This document shows, one piece after another, positions 62,852 to 64,000 of a DNA stretch of 64,000 nucleotides (position 1 is its first letter; every line of letters starts with the position of its first letter). The translations under genes were made by a program, and so were the position numbers. The notes below the pieces were generated by a model. It was not told the origin of the DNA, ran no database searches, and saw nothing but the letters and a program-made list of their open reading frames with translations. Origin of the DNA: Rhizobium vallis (GTDB lineage Bacteria; Pseudomonadota; Alphaproteobacteria; Rhizobiales; Rhizobiaceae); assembly GCF_003985155.1 (NCBI RefSeq), contig NZ_ML133687.1, positions 434,001-498,000 on the forward strand, in the 5' to 3' direction.

Positions 62852-64000
62852 ATGAAAAACCTGAAGATATCGAAGCAGCTTATATTGCTGGTCATCGGCC
62901 TGATGGTGGCGTTTGCAATCGCCACGTCCCTGCAGATCCGCTCCTCAGTCAATGCGATCTACCAGGAGCGCTACGACATGCTGCGCTCCGAGGTTCAGTC
63001 GGCGGTCTCCGTTCTCAAGCTTTACCAGGCAAAAGTCACGTCAGGTGAAATGAAGCTGGAAGACGCCCAGAAGCAGGCCTACGCCACGGTCAATGCGATG
63101 AAATACGACCCTGATGGCTATTTCTTTGGCTATAGCTACGACATCCAGATGATGTTCCACTACGATGCCGCGAAAGTTGGTCAGGTCAACAAGGGCCAGC
63201 CGGACAGCAAAGGCAAGCTCTACCGCGAAGAGCTGGTCAAGCTGGGACAGCAGGGCGGCGGTCTCGTCGAATATTATTCTACCGCCAAACCGGGCCAGCC
63301 CGCCGGCGATTTTCGCAAGACGGCCTATGCCTTGGCCTTCGACCCCTGGAAGGTCGTCGTCGTCAGCGGTGTCTACATGGACGATCTCGATGCTCAGATA
63401 AACAGCACCATCCTGACTGCCCTCTCCGGCAGCATCGTTCTGTTCTTCCTTGCCATGACGGCCGCCTATTTCGTCATCCGCGGCATATCGGGACCTCTCA
63501 ACAACGTTCACACTGCCCTGAAGGCTGTCGCCGAAGAGGACGTTTCCATCGCCATCCCGCACACCGCGATGAACAACGAAGTCGGCATGATGGCCAAGGC
63601 GACGCAGTCGCTGCAGGAAAAGATCAGGGAACGCCATGCGATGTCGGATCGCGAGGCGGCTCAGCAACTGGCGCTGGAAAACGAGCGCGAAAACAATCTG
63701 CGCCAGCAGCAGGACGAAGCAACCCTCCAGGCGAGCGTCGTCGCGACGATCGGCCAGGCGCTGGAAAAGATCGCTCAAGGTGATCTCACTGTTCGCTGCG
63801 CCGATCTCGGCCAGAAATACGCCGCCCTTCGCGACAATTTCAACGATGCGCTGTCGCATCTCGAAGCCGCCATGGCCAAGGTCAGCGCCAAGGGCAGCGA
63901 TATCGGCACCAGCAAGGAGGAGATCCGCCGCGCCTCCAACGAACTGTCGCAGCGCACCGAGCGTCAGGCCGCGAGCCTGGAGGAAACCTCGGCCGCGCTC
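62852..64000 (+). CDS. Methyl-accepting chemotaxis protein (partial, cut by window end)
   Basis: The first 383 codons of a chemoreceptor that runs off the window. A short N-terminal membrane helix (about 8-26) and a periplasmic single-Cache domain (about 30-180; GYFFGYSYDIQMMFHYDA and DPWKVVVVSGVYMDDL) are followed by a second helix (about 186-208), a HAMP, a coiled linker and a second HAMP (GQALEKIAQGDLTVR). The signalling domain has only begun (SQRTERQAASLEETSAAL). Its ligand is unknown. Confidence 0.88.
   Translation, partial: MKNLKISKQLILLVIGLMVAFAIATSLQIRSSVNAIYQERYDMLRSEVQSAVSVLKLYQAKVTSGEMKLEDAQKQAYATVNAMKYDPDGYFFGYSYDIQMMFHYDAAKVGQVNKGQPDSKGKLYREELVKLGQQGGGLVEYYSTAKPGQPAGDFRKTAYALAFDPWKVVVVSGVYMDDLDAQINSTILTALSGSIVLFFLAMTAAYFVIRGISGPLNNVHTALKAVAEEDVSIAIPHTAMNNEVGMMAKATQSLQEKIRERHAMSDREAAQQLALENERENNLRQQQDEATLQASVVATIGQALEKIAQGDLTVRCADLGQKYAALRDNFNDALSHLEAAMAKVSAKGSDIGTSKEEIRRASNELSQRTERQAASLEETSAAL

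Noticed and set aside
1..64000. tRNA or rRNA genes, phage integrase or attachment sites
   Set aside because: No cloverleaf-like or TTCGA-loop sequence and no integrase or transposase frame was found by reading both strands by eye. A tRNAscan run would settle the tRNA point.

Overview
The window looks like a chromosomal segment from a Rhizobiales bacterium, most like Rhizobium of the leguminosarum/etli group. It is GC-rich. Gene neighbourhoods such as pmbA-waaA-lpxK-DUF2093-mutL, the split F0 operon atpI-B-E-F'-F, and PA0069-type radical SAM next to rnhB are typical of that order. The intergenic gaps carry the 'GCAATTCC...GGAATTGCG' and 'TGCATAATTTT...' palindromic repeats common in rhizobial genomes. 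The species assignment is inference from gene content only. I see no tRNA, rRNA, CRISPR array or complete insertion sequence.

Layout. 0-10 kb: HAD hydrolase, ribF, ileS, a lipoprotein, tadA, an rRNA pseudouridine synthase with a repetitive tail, rsmD and a patatin lipase. 10-18 kb: a Kef-type antiporter, then the pmbA / bisphosphate nucleotidase / DUF4170 / waaA / HAD / lpxK lipid A and Kdo block. 18.1-21.9 kb: a GntR regulator with a divergent sugar-type ABC transporter, apparently inserted between lpxK and DUF2093-mutL. 24.2-27.5 kb: a PAS-REC-REC protein behind a perfect CtrA box, then a GGDEF-EAL protein. 28.4-32.6 kb: a DeLey-Doudoroff-type galactose/galactonate operon with a divergent IclR regulator.

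32.8-40.2 kb: a LuxR solo, a 650-bp non-coding region with a strong sigma-54 promoter and large hairpins, an Mrp ATPase without its usual CxxC, CorA, Kup and a SleB-type hydrolase. 40.3-43.1 kb: the F0 ATP synthase operon with a promoter and a terminator. 43.1-52.3 kb: rnhB, radical SAM, a small glycosyltransferase, a MITE-like element, the TPR-ispE-moaB operon, a polyprenyl diphosphate synthase and a TrmN6-like methyltransferase. 52.3-64.0 kb: mntH with a Fur/Mur-like palindrome, an S49 peptidase, glyQ, LemA / EPSP synthase / DUF2207, purD, an HPE1-like secreted protein, and the first two thirds of a chemoreceptor cut by the window end.

Most of the window is housekeeping. The parts most worth a second look are the sigma-54-driven structured transcript at 33.6-34.0 kb, the TA-flanked MITE at 46.45-46.72 kb, the ABC cassette with its double-HTH GntR regulator, the CtrA-boxed kinase-less PAS-REC-REC protein, and the EPSP synthase inside the LemA/DUF2207 pair.
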